Shown here: positions 19,801 through 34,800 of the stretch, in pieces | Layout: the number at the start of each line of letters is the position of its first letter | Position numbering within the stretch: position 1 is the first letter of the stretch | Assembly: GCA_003956705.1 (NCBI GenBank) | Contig: QZCP01000434.1 | Location: forward strand, 128,484 to 192,483 | Reading direction: 5' to 3' | DNA from: Brevipalpus yothersi | Lineage: Eukaryota > Arthropoda > Arachnida > Trombidiformes > Tenuipalpidae | DNA: 64,000 bases | Notes under the pieces: generated by a model | What the model was told of the DNA's origin: nothing | The model's input: the letters and a program-made list of their open reading frames with translations, nothing else | The model's database searches: none | Position numbers and translations under genes: made by a program

Positions 19801-22800
19801 GATCAGTATACTGGGCTCAGGAAATCTCCCTTACCATGGCTTGTGAGGAGAGTTCCCCAGAAGCAAGAAGAAATACCAATGGAATTGGATGAAGAATACA
19901 CCGAACATGGTCCAGTGTATTCACTTCAAAAGAAAGAATCCAGCAAACATCATACTGAGGTAGAGGAAAAGATAATCGAATCAAAATTTGGTAAGCCTGG
20001 TCTACTTCCGCAAAGTCTTACCGATAAATACACGATTCCTCAAACGGCATCTCAATTGAAGCCCAAATTTAGCCGTAAACCACGCTTCATCAGACCAATT
20101 TATGATCAAGAAGTTAATCTAGGAGAAAGTATAACGTTAGACTGTGTTTTTGATGCAGTTCCATCACCAAAAATTTTATGGTATCATAATGATAGACTTT
20201 TACAGAGTACAAGTGAACAAGAAATTCAAACATCACCGGAAACATCAACTCTTAAAATAGATAAAGTTCAAGCAGCAAATGCCGGAAAATTCACAGTAGT
20301 CGCTGATAATGGAATAGGTTTAGCAACATGTACAGCTCATCTTACCGTTATATATCCCGAGAGGGAAGCTCAACCTAAAAGTGCTCCCAAATTAGGACCT
20401 CTAATCGAACAGATTATTCCTCTGAATAATCCAGCTCAATTCATTGTCCCATTATCAGGCTCACCTAGACCAAGTGTTGTGTGGCTCAAAGATCTACTTC
20501 CGGTGAAAACTTCCCCCAATCTGGAAACTGTTCAAGATGATCAAAGTTGCTCGCTTATCATACATAAAGCTACACATACAGATCAAGGTCTGTACACATG
20601 TCAGGCAACAAATGATCTCGGAACAGTTCAAGGATCTGCTCGATTATCTGTAATTGAAACTCCCAAATCAGAGGAAGGAAAATTTCCTCCTCTTCGAACC
20701 ACACATTCACCACCCAAATTCACTGCCCCACTGGAACCCAAAAGTGTGGAAGAAGGAACTCCAATTGTTCTTCAAACAGCATTCTTAGGCTCACCAAAAC
20801 CAGAGATTTTCTGGTTTTTCGGAAACAAGCCAATTCATCATGGTGGCAAGTATGCAATTGCTGAACCTCATGAAGGTGTTGCCAGTCTGGAGATATTGGA
20901 AGCTCTACCGGAAGACACTGGACAGTATACATGTCGAGCTATTAACAAATCAGGTGTAGCCACAATAGGGGCAAGTGTGATAGTGTATCAGAAACCTTCC
21001 AAACCCATATTTAAAACCTACTTACCACCAAGTGTTTCCATTAAAGTTGGTGAAAATCTCACCCTGAAAGGTATCATATCAGCTCAGCCACCGGTTGACA
21101 TCAAATGGTTCAAAGGTGAAGAAATTCTTTTACCTTCTCATGAAACAATCATGAGCTATATACCGGAAAGTGGTGAAGTTTCACTGGTTCGCATGAAGCC
21201 TAAATTCGAGGAAAGTGGAATATACACATGTCAAATTAGCAATATCCATGGCTGTGATCAATCACAAGTGTTCGTTGATGTCATACCGGAAATGGAATCA
21301 TTATCAGAATCTGGTAAAGAATCACCAGGAGCACCTTCATTGATAGGCGCTCCACGTGAACCTATCCACGTTGAATGTGGTCATCCTGTTGAGCTGGTAG
21401 TTGAATATTTTGCTCATCCAGAACCCAAAGTTATCTGGTTCCATAATGGTCGTATAGTTGATAGTAAAGGTGATTTTACAATCGAAACTGATTGTACTCA
21501 TTCAAAATTGTCCATAAGCAAAACTTATCCAGAAGATGGAGGCCAGTATATAGTTGAAATTAACAACGAATATGGCACAACTGTATCATGCTGTGATTTG
21601 GTTGTGTCTCAGAGAGAACTCGGCAAACCATCTACAAGACCACCATTTTTCCGACCCATTAAGCTGACACCAGCTACACCAGCTCAACCAATGCAAATTG
21701 CATCAAGACAAATAACCGATGAAGACAAAACTCAAGCTGTTGAAACAATCAAGCGAGTACTTCAAACTCGAACCGAAAGCTTGCCTCCACCAGTACAGAG
21801 AGTATCTCAACGTGGCTACGCAAGCATGGAACATCAAACTGTTGAACACTATACCGCATATGAATCATCTGAGGAAATTTCCACAGAATTCAGTGCTCAT
21901 GATAAGTATCAGGATCAAGAGGTGATTGAATATGAATTCACACCATCAGTTCGAGGAAGGCCAAGAGTTCGACAAGTTGCACGACCTGTGCGTCGAGCTC
22001 AATCCAGTGAAGTGCCTCAACAACCAATATACAGTCGAGTTAGATCACCAAACAAACAATCGGCCAGAATTGTGAGCTCAAAGATTCATCAGCCTGATCA
22101 AGAAGTCGAATATCGACCAGGCGTGTACACACCAGATGAAGTTGATCAGATTGTTTCACAATCACCGATAGAGATGGAAACAATTCTCACCGAAGAAGAA
22201 TCCAGCTATTTACAAGAGATGACCATCTCACAACAGACTTTTGAATATTCAAATCAGCTGACTAGAGATGAACGTACCTTCTTAGAATCATCAAAATCAC
22301 CTGAGATCAAAGAAAATGGATTCCATGATCAACCAATACAAAAACGTCCAGCATTCATCAAAACATCGAAGGATATCAAGGGGCAAGTCGTACATTTTCC
22401 TTATAAACCATTGAAACCTTCTAAATTGCATGCAGATCTAGTGTCGAAGCCTGATACACCTCAGAAGCCAGTTGATACACTTAGTCCAACCAAACTGTAT
22501 CAACCACCAATAGAACAGATAGTGAGCATGGAATCTCGGTCCAGGCCTCGCTTCCAGCCTCGAAAAACGGATGAAACTTTTGCCGAAATTTTGAGTAGCC
22601 TACCTCCATTACATCCTGAACAATTTCAAATTACACCTGAAAGGCAAGAAGTTGAAGAGCCTCTCTTCACAGTTACTTTTGAAGTTCCTTGTCCAATAAT
22701 CCGTTTTGTTGCCGGAAGCTTGGCTCCTGAAATGGACGAGACAATCACTGGTGAGTTGATGAGGCTTAGTCGTGAATCATCTAGAGAATCTTCTGTTGAA

Positions 22801-25800
22801 CCTCAAACTCAAAAACTTAAACGAAGTGCATCCCTTAGAATCAAGCGATTCGGTGATGAAATATCAGTTGTAGGATTTGAGATACCCTGCGTGTGTTATG
22901 AATATCGATTCCAGGAAACTTCTCTTGAATCGTTTGATCAAATGATGTCCAAAATACTGACAGAATTTAGTCCCGAGCTACTCCAGCATCCAACATTGAT
23001 TCGAAGTGATAGTGGAGTATTAGATGAGAGAACATTGTATGAGTTAGGATATCTGAAGAATCTTATCACTGAAATTGAGATGCCAGCTCATCGAATCATA
23101 TTCCATATCAGAGGTCCAGCCAAACCTCCCCTACTAGATAGTTCTCAATATCAACCAGGAGCAGCTGAACAGGAAGAACCTGAACAACAGGAATTGATAG
23201 TTGTCGAGGAGTATGAGATTCCTTATGGATTAATTGAGCTTCCGAGACCAGAGAGCATGGTGTCCGAAACTCTACAGATAACAACTCCTTTGATGCCAAT
23301 TTCTCGCCCTCAAAAAACTCCATCTGCTACTCGAATTGCAACCTCTCAAATCGAGTATCCTTATGGACGATTCTATGCTTCACCTGTTGAACAAGAATCT
23401 CCAGATCAGATACCTATTCCTGAAAAATCTAGACAAACTATTAGTATAAGTAGACGATTCTTGCCAGAAAAAGGTGAGTATGAAACTCTGGCATTGATTG
23501 AGAAGGAGCTTGGACCTTTGAGTCCAGAGTTCATTGAACACAAGGAGTCATCATCCCAATTAACGATGGAGGAATACCATGAAGTGACATACAAATCAAC
23601 CAAGCCACGTTCGACTCAACCGAAACGTTCCACAGTGCTGGGAAAACCAAGAGAAACACAGCATATCTCAGATGTTGAGTATATGGAAAGAGAAACATCT
23701 TTCGAAACGTTATCAAGTGTCACTGGTGTGCAGCCACAAACGTTAGAACAGGAGCCAATGCCTGTAACAGAAAAAGTAGTAAGTCAATTGGCACCAAAAG
23801 GCCCCAAACCGAGGAAAGTTGTACCTCTTAAGGTGAGTAATTTTGAAGCGTCAGATTTTAGATAGTTCTCATCTGAATAATTTCCTTCTTAAATCACAGA
23901 CAAAAAGAGTCACCGAGATTTCACTCGCTGGAAAGCCCATCAAAGAAGATACGCCAGACGCAGCAGGACGAAAGCCTGATAACATTGAAATGGAAATTGA
24001 GAGCAAACAGAAATCAAAAAAGGTTATTCTTCAACCTAAGAAAGTGGATGATAGTATTGATCATATTGAAATGAAATCAACGGCCATCGATGAGACTTTG
24101 ATTGATGTTACAATTGAACGAGACAAGCGCGTTGAAATTGATATTGAATCAAAACGAAGAGCTGAAATGGCATCAAAGAAAGTACAAATGACAAAGATTA
24201 TGAAACAAACTGATGCTGTCAGTCCAATGGTTGAGCACTATGGAAAACCTGAGCTTGACCACAGAATGAAATCAGATGCTGAAATGGACATGGTTTTTCT
24301 TCAACCAGGAGATTTGCCAGTCCAACAGACACCTCATAAGCCTTCTGAAGCAAGTATAGCTATCAAAACAAAAAGAATCAAGAAAAAGGAACTTATACCT
24401 TCTGAGAAGCCTCTCGATGGCAGAGAAAAGTTACCTGACACGGTCCAGATTGATGTGAAAACTAAAGAGGCAAAGAAGCCCATCGATATTCAATCTAGAC
24501 AACTAGTTGAGAAACAGAGATTCACAGAAGAAGTCAGTGCCGAGAGAAGTAGACCAAGGGATCTGATGAGTAGCTCAATTACACTGCCATACTCGACCAC
24601 GATCGTTAGGGTTCCAGCGGAACAATTAGATCAAGAATTTGTACCATTAGAAACTTTTGAACCAGCAGAACTTTCTCATGCTCAACTTGATATCTCAGCA
24701 CCAAAGCCTGGAGAACGACAAGAGAAGCCTCTGATTCCTCAGGATAGGAGTGTGAAGCCACAAGAATTCGAAACAAAATCACGAAAAGTTTTGAAACAAA
24801 CTTACACCAAGCAAGTTGATATGAAAAAACCACAAAGCGAGGAAAAGTTAGACATTGACTTGATTGCAAGAGGGACAAGAACCATTGATATTAAGTCCGA
24901 GATTTCTGAAGGAGAGCAAAGGTTCTCAGAAGAGTTGAGCGTAGAGACAAGGTTTGAATCTCATGAGATCACTACTCCAAGTGGAATGACAATTGCTGCA
25001 ATTCCTGACGACAAGAAGAAAACTCTCGAAAAGCTTGAGATTACAAAACCTCCTCAAAAAATAACACCAGAGAAACGTCTCAAGCCGAAGGTGAAGGGAC
25101 AAGAATTACCAGAACAGATGATCTCAGTTGAGTCACAGAGTAAACTAAAGAAAGTTGGAGATACATTGAAGACCGGTGAGCCAGAAAAAGTTGATATTGA
25201 AGTCTTTGAGAGGAAAGATGAACAAACAATCGAGATTCAATCAGGTATCATGGCTGAGAGGAGATTTGCAGAGGATATCAGTGTGGAGAAAAAATTACCA
25301 GAAGATGTCAAAACAACAGAGGCACCTCTGGCAGGCCGAATCAGTGATGCCAAGTCACCTAAAAAGCGAATTATCAGGAAAAAGATTGGCCCAGCAGTGC
25401 CAGATCAACCTATGGATGTTTTGGAAAAACGTCCTGAAGAAATGATATCCACTCAATTTAAAACTCCAGAGGGAATAACTTTTGCGAGAATTCCAAGTAC
25501 CAAAGATGAGGATATTCCTGAAGATGAAGCAGAAAAACTTCCCATGCCAACAGGAGCCTCAATCGATATTAAGCAAACAGTTCCTGAAAGAGGAGAGACA
25601 TCATATCAAGAACCAATTGACAAAAGTCCAAAAACAATAGATTCTGATATCACCATAAAATCGAAAACAATCAAGAAAATCATTAGAACAACTGAAGCCA
25701 CTCAGGGAAGACCAGATGAGATAGTAGAAATCAGTGTTATTCAGTCCGATGATAGAGCACCTCTAAAGATAGAATCAAAAGCAGTGATAGAGGAGCAGAG

Positions 25801-28800
25801 ATTCTCACAGCAAATCAGTGTAGATTCCAAGGTACCTGGGAAAGAACAAATTGAATCAACAGACATGAAAATTCCAGGACAAATTACTGAGGCTGTTGTA
25901 CCAAAAAAGAGAGTAAGAAAGATCATCAGAAAAGATCGAAAAGAGTCTCCGGCACCTACTCAGGCATCAGTCGAGATGGGGGAAATTCCAAAAGATATTG
26001 TAAGCCTACCGAGAGAGGAGGATAAAGAGATTAAGCCCAAAGAAATGAGACCAGCTGAGATAACCACTCAAACTAGGAGAATACAGAAGTTCACTGAGAA
26101 GATAGAAGCTGAAAAACCAAGAGATCAGGAATTCGAAATCGATATTGTCACCACAGAAGCAAAAGCTCCAATTCATATTCAATCTAGTAGAACCCCCCAA
26201 GAGCAGAGATTCCAGGAGCAAGTTAGCGTCCAACCAAGGGGAGTAGAACAATCATTAGAATCGTCAGAGATGACAATTCCTGGTGAAGTGGTGCAAGCAA
26301 GAGTACCTGAAAAGAGAAAAATTAAGAGAGTCCCATCAAAAGACAGAGAAGAACATCCTGATAAAACTGGGGCTATGATACAGCTAAAACCAATTCCTAG
26401 AGGCACAGAAAAACCAATTGATAAAACTCCTCTTGAAGACAAGCAGAGACCAGAAGCTGAAATAAGCATTGACTCTAAGAAGATACCGAAAATTAAGGAA
26501 AAGTCAGAGCTTGAAAAGCAAAAAGATTCGGAAAGAATAGAAGTTGAAATCATTTCGAAAAAGGAGAAAGCTCCGATTGGAATCATATCTTCAGTAATTG
26601 TTGAAAAACCTAGATTCACTGAGAAGATTGATGTTCAAAAAGATAGGAAGCCTCAAGAGTTGGACATTAAGCAACAAGAAGAAGCTGGGCCAGCTACATG
26701 GCAAGAAGAAACTTCAATAGATTTCAAGCCAACTGAAGAGTCATCAGTCATTCCAGAGAGAATTGACGTTGAGGCAAGATTGCCTAGCAATGCTGATGTT
26801 ATTGAGGTCACACCTACTTCAGGTACATTTGTCAAGAAAATGATTAAGAAAAGGAAAATTCCAAAGAAAACACATGATCAGAGCAAACCTGAGCGACCCA
26901 CAGAAGCTTCGCTAGATATCATTCAACCAACTGAAGAGGGACCTCAAAAAGTCGATGTTGAATCGAAGACAAAAGCTCCTGAGCCTCAGGAGATGGCAAT
27001 TGAATCTAAGAGGAAAGATAAACCCGAAGATTCTCCCAAACCAGAGAGAGAAATTGAGAAGATAAGAGTAAAAACTAGTACAATTGTTAAGAAAAAACCC
27101 ATTACAATTGAATCTCAAGCAATAGAAGAAAAGCCCAAATTTTCTGAAAAAATTGAAGTGGAGAGGAAGGAATTTGAAGAGATGCAACCAGGATCTTCAG
27201 AGTTGGCAATTCCTGATGGCACTGTAGTTGCTAAGATACCTCTAAAGAAGAAAGTTAAAATTCCTCGGAAAGATACAGAGCAAGTTCCAGCTCCAACAGA
27301 ATCTTCCATCCAACTGAGAAGAGAATTGCCAGAGGAGATGAAAATGCCAGCTGATCAGCCAACCACCCAAGATAAAGATGTGAAAGAAACGGAATTTGTG
27401 ATAGAGACGAAGAAAACTCAGAGGTTCACCAGAAAAATTGAAACTGAAAAGCCAAGAGAAGATGAAAAAGTAGAAATCAGTGTAGTTTCAGAACGAGAGA
27501 AAGTTCCTGTCGAAATAGACTCACAAAAGATTGTTCAAAAGCCAAGATTCACTGAGCAAGTGAGCATAGATGCTAAGAAGCCCGAATCTTGGGAAATACC
27601 TCTGCCTGGTGAAATCGTGGAGGCCAAAGTGCCTGGAGAAAAAGAGAAGAGAAAAATCAGAAAGAAACCAATGGGACCAACGGAAACTTCATTAGACATG
27701 AAGACTGTTCCGAAAGAAGTTGAAGAGATTCCAGTTGAAGCTCCTAAAGAAGAAAAGAAACAAGAAGAGAGAGAAGTAACAATAGATACCAAACAGAGAA
27801 AGAAGTTCACTGAGAAGGTTGAAGTTGAAAAACCTAAAGTTGAAGAAAGCTTTACAGTGGAGATAGAGACGAGAGAAGAGAAGATACCAATTACAATTGA
27901 TTCTCAAAAATCATTAGAAGATACAAGGTTCACAGAGCAACTAAGCATGGGATCAAAACCTGAAGAAATAGAGGCAACAAAAGTAGATTTCCCAGGAGAA
28001 GCTGTTTCATTCAAAGTGCCAGAAAAGAAGAAAGTAAGAATTCCCAAAGATAAGTCGCAAGAGTCACCAATGCCAACTCAGGCATCTCTTGAACTTGCTG
28101 AGAAAATTCCTGAAAAGACAGAAGTTTCTGCTCATGAAACTGAGCGCAAAGAGATTAAGATGCCGGAGGCAGAAATAATGATAAAATCCAAGAGAATTCT
28201 AAAACCGAAACAGAAACCTGAGGAATTGAAGCTAGAGAAAACTGAGCAAATTGAAATTGGCATCACAACATCGAAAGAATCAACATCTATCGAGATTGAT
28301 TCCTCTGTTGTGGTTGAGCAGCCTCAATTCAAGGAAGACATCGAGATGATGAAAGAAAAAGAGAAACAACCTAGTCTTGATGAAAAGGTAACTAAAATTC
28401 CACGAGTTAAAAAAATAAAGAAAAAAGAGGTCGAAGAATTACCTTTCAAGCCCAGTGAGGCCACTCTAGAGATGAAAAGGCCAGTTGAGGAGCCAAAAGT
28501 AATCAAGGAGGAAGTTCCAAGTAAGCCTGAGAAAAAACCAAAAGAAATGGATATTCAGATTGAGAAGAAGAAGAAAGAAATCAAACCAGAAGAGGATAAG
28601 CAGCAAATTTCAATAGAGAAAGAAGATATTCCTATTGATATTGAGTCTAGAGAATTGAAAAAGACACCCAAGTTCCATGAACAGATAGAAGTACAAAAGC
28701 CACAGTCAATTGAAGAGGAAACTCTCACATTTGATGTGGTAGTTGAAAAGAGATTGAGAAAGAAGAAGAAGGTTCTGATTGAGATGAAGTCAGAATCACA

Positions 28801-31800
28801 GGACATTTACTACTCATTCGATGATCAAGCAGACATGATATCGACAGAGGAACTCAATAAGGTGGAAGCTAAACCTTCATTCGAAACAAAACAGAATATT
28901 CTTGTAACTGAATCTATTCTAAATGAACAAGAGCGAGAGGATGCTGTTGGTGCTCCTCAATCCTCAAAGTCTATCGCACCATTCATTGACAGCCCAGCTA
29001 AAACTAAAACAGGAGCATCAGAGATCGCTCCTATGGGTGATGTAGGAGCTCTTGTGTCTGATACAGCCGAGATTGATCTATTAGCCAAACAAGCTCTCAG
29101 TGTAGAGGAGAGTACCACAATCAGCACTGAAGAGAATGTGTCAGTTGCGGAAGAACGGAAACCTCGAAGAGCAGGTAAAGTGCGCGAAATCCGTGAAAAG
29201 AGGACTGTATCAGTGGAGAGAAAAGATCTACTAGAAAGTACTGATGAGATATTGAAGACCAGCCAATCAATTGAGGAATCATCAACCAGCATCATACAAA
29301 GGGAAGCTCTACTCAAACAATCAGATCAACCTCTTGAGCACGAAGATTTATCCAAGATAGATTCCCCTTCTCAGCATGTTTTGGAATCAAGAATTGATAT
29401 ACAAGCCAGACATCTTGCTTCGATCCAAGGTGATATGGCTCTAGAACAGCAGGAAGACATTCACGGCAAAGCTAAGCCAAAGGTGAGCTCAGCTGATATG
29501 ATGATTCAGCCATCTCTTGTCCCTGATATTCAGGAGCAAGAGGCTCTGGATAGTTCAGTCCCAACACTTGGTCATCATGTGAAGGGTGATTCTGTAGTAA
29601 TGGATATTCAGACTGGTGAAGCAATTCTTGTCTCATCAACTTCAGCAACTGACAAAGAGGATGTTGTTACAACATCTATACCTCAAAAATCTGAGCCTAC
29701 TTCTCAAACCTATCCTGAAGATAAGCTCAAAGTGTCCGGTAATCTGATTTCTGTCCAAGATCAGGAAAAAATTGATGAGTCTGTTGTCAAAGCTCCAAGA
29801 AGGGAGAAAACAAGGAAAGCAATCGAATTGCGAAAACAACGATCAATATCGATTGAACGAAAACATCCTCTTGACCAAGAGGAGCAAGTTGAAAAAGCTC
29901 AAGCTCCAAGAAGTCAAGCGAAAGTAGATATTCTGACGAACATTTCGAAAACAGTAGATGAAAGTCTGCCTTTAACAACAGAAAAGACAGTATCGGTCCC
30001 AAAATCAGAGGAAAATATTGTTGCCGGAACAACATCGAGTATGGAAGTTTTGACTGCTCTCAATGCTAGTGAAATTCAACCCTCAGAGATGGAAGATAGT
30101 TTGATTTCGAAAGCTGAGCAAAAAGAATCTGCTGATACAGACATTAATCCAAGATTGTCCCAAGTTCCGAGAGTATCTGATATAATATTGGGTGAGAGAG
30201 AAGATTATATGGAACATGATAGACCAAGCCAACAGCAAGCTGGTATAGAACTTGACAGATCTCATGCTTTAGGAGTAGGAAGTATGAGAGAAATGGATTC
30301 AGCACCAAGTATAGAGACTCCTGAGATTCCTAAAACCAGGAGGATCAAGAAGACCAAAGAGGATCGTGAATTTAAAATGTTAAGTGTTGAAGAAAAGTCT
30401 CACCTCGAATTGGAAAAAGGCCTAGATCTTCAGAAACCAGAGACCAAAGCACCAACAGTAAGTTTAGGGGACCAAGAGGCCATCCAATCTTTGCTAAGTC
30501 AGCCACTAGATTCAACTAGTGACATGGCTACAACGTCTGATCGCCCGAAAGATCAAGCATCCACAAGTCTAGTTGATCAGTTGACTAAGGAAATACAGAT
30601 TAGTCAATCACTTGATTCAACCCAAGACATTGTAGTAGAAGAGGATAAAAAACCATCGAAAGCTGATGAGTCTCTGGAAAAAACAGTAGCACCAGGTTTC
30701 GAGCAACCAACTCTGTTGGAAACTGAGAGAAATGTAGGTATTGAAGAAGAAACAATTTCCAAAGCGACACAAGATTTGATTGATAGCAGAACAATTGCAT
30801 CAATCGGAGAAGTTCAATCAGTAGAAAGTGAGAGAAAACAATTGATTGAGGGTTTGAAGCCAGAAGAAGCTCGCCAGATTGATGAGCAACAGACCCAGCA
30901 GGCACTCCAAGTTTTGACAACAGAGAGCAGTCAGAAAGAGAAAGAGATTGTCGAAATATCGAGAGGTCAAGAAGAAACACCGAACAAAATATTGGACTCA
31001 AGGGCGACTATCGATGTGAGTGAAATGGTTCCTCTAGAAACAGAAGTTCCCAAGATGGAGGATATTCAGACCACCAAGATAGTACCTATCAAAGAGGATC
31101 GTGATAGTAAATCTATCACATTACAAGAGGATATTCTTCTTGAGAGTGAGTTGAGAACGGAGCATAATAAACCATTAGAAAAAACAACAGAAGAAGTCAA
31201 CATTGTTGCAGAGAATGTTGCCTCTATACATAGGATGCAAGCTCTTGATTCTACACTGGAAATTGAGAAACAAGACGAAGAATTAAGACAAACGACCACA
31301 AGATTAAGCGACACTCTTCAACAAGCTGCTTCGATAGCATCTATCAGAACAAATGAAAGAGAAGGTATTAGTGTACAAGATACTCAGATGGATTTTGCTG
31401 AACAGTTACTTGATTCTGCCTCACCATTGCAAGTACATTCTCGAATACCTTTGGAGAAAGAGAGTGATTTTATGGCAGAGGCTGAACTTAAGGAACAAGC
31501 ATCCCAACCAACAATAGCGTCCAATATTTCAACAGAAACTGGTATAAATCAGCCTCTCGAGACAATTGATCAATTTGCACCAGAAGTGATGAAACCAGTA
31601 GAAGCTGACAAGAGCTTTGATGAGCAAACTTCAGTCGATGTTGATCAGATACAGGTCGAGGAGAGAGAAGGTGATCTGACGGTCAAAACAAAACGAAAGA
31701 ATATCAAAGCGAGAAAGGAACTTCGAAAACAACGAAGTTTGTCAGTTGAAAGGTCTCAGTTGATGGAGAGTCCAGCTCCTATTAAGCAAGAAGAGCTCGA

Positions 31801-34800
31801 GGTTCAACCGTCATCAAGCATTCCAGTAATAGTTCCAGCAACTGGTCTATCAGTCGAAGATACTCAAACTCTCGAAACTGATGAGACACAATACACGGAA
31901 GCATATCAATCACATCATCCTGTACCCATAAGTGATGAGAAGACGAAGAAAGCTTTATCAGTGTCACAAGTCCAACAACATGAGCTTGAGAAGCCAATAG
32001 TGTCTGAAATTATTGGTGAGCATACTGAAGGTGCCATCGATGCGGCATATCCTCTCGATGTTAGCCAAACTAGTGCAGCGGAGACAGAAACACCAATTTT
32101 CTCTCCTGATTCGAGCAAGGGCCAGGCTGCATCAACAATACAATCGGGTAAACCTTTGAGTGTAATTCCAAATGACCTTCTAGAACTTGATTCAGATATC
32201 AAGGTTGATGCACTTCCATCGAGAAAAGGAGAATTAGACTTCATTCCTAATATTCCAACGGAAGTGGGAACTGAGCTATCATTTGAGAGTGAAGGTGTGA
32301 GGAGAGATGAAATCTCATCAATTCCTCATGAAGTAGCTGATCTTGAGATGACATCTCAGAGAACTGCCGAGAGCAGAATTGAGACAGATTTCGAAAGAGA
32401 AAAAATCATCAGCAAACCAGAAGACCAACACGAAAGCGGCAAACCTCTTCTGCCAGATGAAACTCATACAGTTTCAATTGAATCATATATCCAACTTGAA
32501 GTTGAGAAACCAACAAAACCAGAGTCATTCCCAACTGAACAATCAGTGGTTGAATTTGAGGGTTTCAAGACTTCTTTACAAGGATTACAACAAACTTATG
32601 AAGTTGAGTCAACTAAAATTCAGGGTGAAAGAGAAACAGAATCATCGGAATTGACTTCTGAGAGAGTAAGAACGGTGAATGTTTCACAATCAACTGTAAT
32701 TGAATCAGAAACATCAATGAGTGTCGATAAGCCTTCTACAGAATCTGCTGGCCTGGATATCTTGCCTCAGATAGCACCCAAGGTAACAGATTCAAATACC
32801 ATGGAAATGGAAAGTCCATTTGAAGAGCAACCAAAGAAACCGAAACGTGCAAAAAAATCAATCAAATCAAAAGAAGCAATTGTAGTCGAGGATCTGTCAG
32901 CCTCAGAAAAAGAAAAGCCTCACCTGATTGAAAAACTAGAATCTTTCGAAGCAAGCCTCAGCAGGCCACCAATTGAAACTTTGAACGTTAGTGTTGAGCA
33001 TCCAGTCGAGGCAGAGAAAATTATGAAACCAGAGAGGCCATCGAGAGAGAAGACAAGAAAGACTGTTGAGATTCGAGAGAAAAGATCTGTGTCAGTTGAG
33101 AAACATGAAGCTCTTCAGACGGAGGAATCAAAGATACTGGAAGTTCCCAGAGAAAAGTCAACTAGATCTTTGATTCCACAAGATGCAAGAGAAGAAAAGT
33201 TTGTTGAGTGCTTAGAGAGTGAGAAAGAAGCTGAGATTGTATCTGAGAAGAAGAAAATCGAACCTCGATTCCGATTAACTGAATCGAAAGCAGTTTCAAT
33301 TGAAGAGACAATCGATTCCTTAGCACCATCGGAGTTCACTACAGAGAGAGTCATTCCAATCAAGGTGAGAGATTCTTTGAGAATTTCCATGAGACAAACC
33401 TTTCAATTATTGTTAATCTTTGAATTTCAGGGCAAAACAATCACTGAAACAACAATGCTTGAGAAATCTTCTGTACAAGAGACTAAAGAGATGACAAGCA
33501 GAAAACCAGAGACAATGGAAATGCACATCGAAAGCAAACCAAAGACCAAGGAAGTTATCCATAGATTCAGAAAAGAGGGTGATAAGATCATCCAGATAGA
33601 AACAAAATCGACTGAAGTCGATGGTGCTATAATCGATGTAACTGTTGAGCAAGATCAACGAACTGAGATTGAGATCGACTCAAAGGGCAAGAAAGATATT
33701 GCTATTGAAGAAATATTTATGAGTGAAGGACCGAAAGGAAGAGATGTTATACCTGATGTTGTTGAGCAACCAGAAGATGAGCAAACGATTGTCACTAGAA
33801 CAGAGATGGACACTGCACTCACAGAGGCAGTTGTTTTACCTGAAGATGTTAGCATCGAGGATCGAGAGCCAAAAGAAACTGATGTGACTATTCAATCGAA
33901 ACGTAAGAAGAAACAAAAGTTCTCTCAACGATTTGATACTCAAGTATCGATGGAGTCTGAAGGGATAGATTTTGATGTGCAAACAGTTGCCAAGAAAGGC
34001 TCAATAGAAATCGAATCAGAAGTTATCATTGAGGAACCAGTGTTCAGAGAACAGATTGATATGCAGCCTAAAAGACTTGACGATGAGCGAGTAGAGTCAA
34101 CTGAGATCACTATGGCTGATGGGACTGTCGTAGCCAAAGTTCCGAGAAAAAAGAAGAAGGATAGAGTACCAGAACCAGTTGGTGCTTCCATTGAGATTAT
34201 GGAGAGAGTACCTGATAAGACGGAAACTATTCCAGAAGAGGAAGCAAAGAAGGGTATAGAGATTCCTGAAACTGAGGTAACGATAAAATCGAAGAAGACG
34301 AGAAAGGTCATCAAGAAGAAAGATGTGAAAGATACAGAAATCGAAGTTGATATTACGAGTGAAGCAGAAAGAGTACCAATTGAAGTTGAGTCAACTGCTG
34401 TCATGGAAGAGCCTAGGTTTGTTGAAGACATCGAAATCACAAAGGAATTTGAAGAGGAGCAAACTCTTGTGGAAGAGACTCCAGTCAAAAAGCCACGAAT
34501 AAAGAAGGTGAAAAGGAAGGAAAAAGATGATGTTCCTTCGAGTGAAGCTTCATTAGAGCTTAAGAAACCTATTGATGAGCCAACAGTAATCAAGGAGGAA
34601 GTTCCAAGTAAGCCTGAAGAAAAACCAAAAGAAATGGATATTCAGATTGAGAAGAAGAAGAAAGAAATCAAACCAGAAGAGGATAAGCAGCAAATTTCAA
34701 TAGAGAAAGAAGATATTCCTATTGATATTGAGTCTAGAGAATTGAAAAAGACACCCAAGTTCCATGAACAGATAGAAGTACAAAAGCCACAGTCAATTGA

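Noticed and set aside
33940..34593. Minus-strand frame of 217 codons opposite exon G
   Set aside because: It mirrors the sense repeat exactly and the sense strand has continuous, repeat-conserved coding. There is no independent evidence for an antisense gene.
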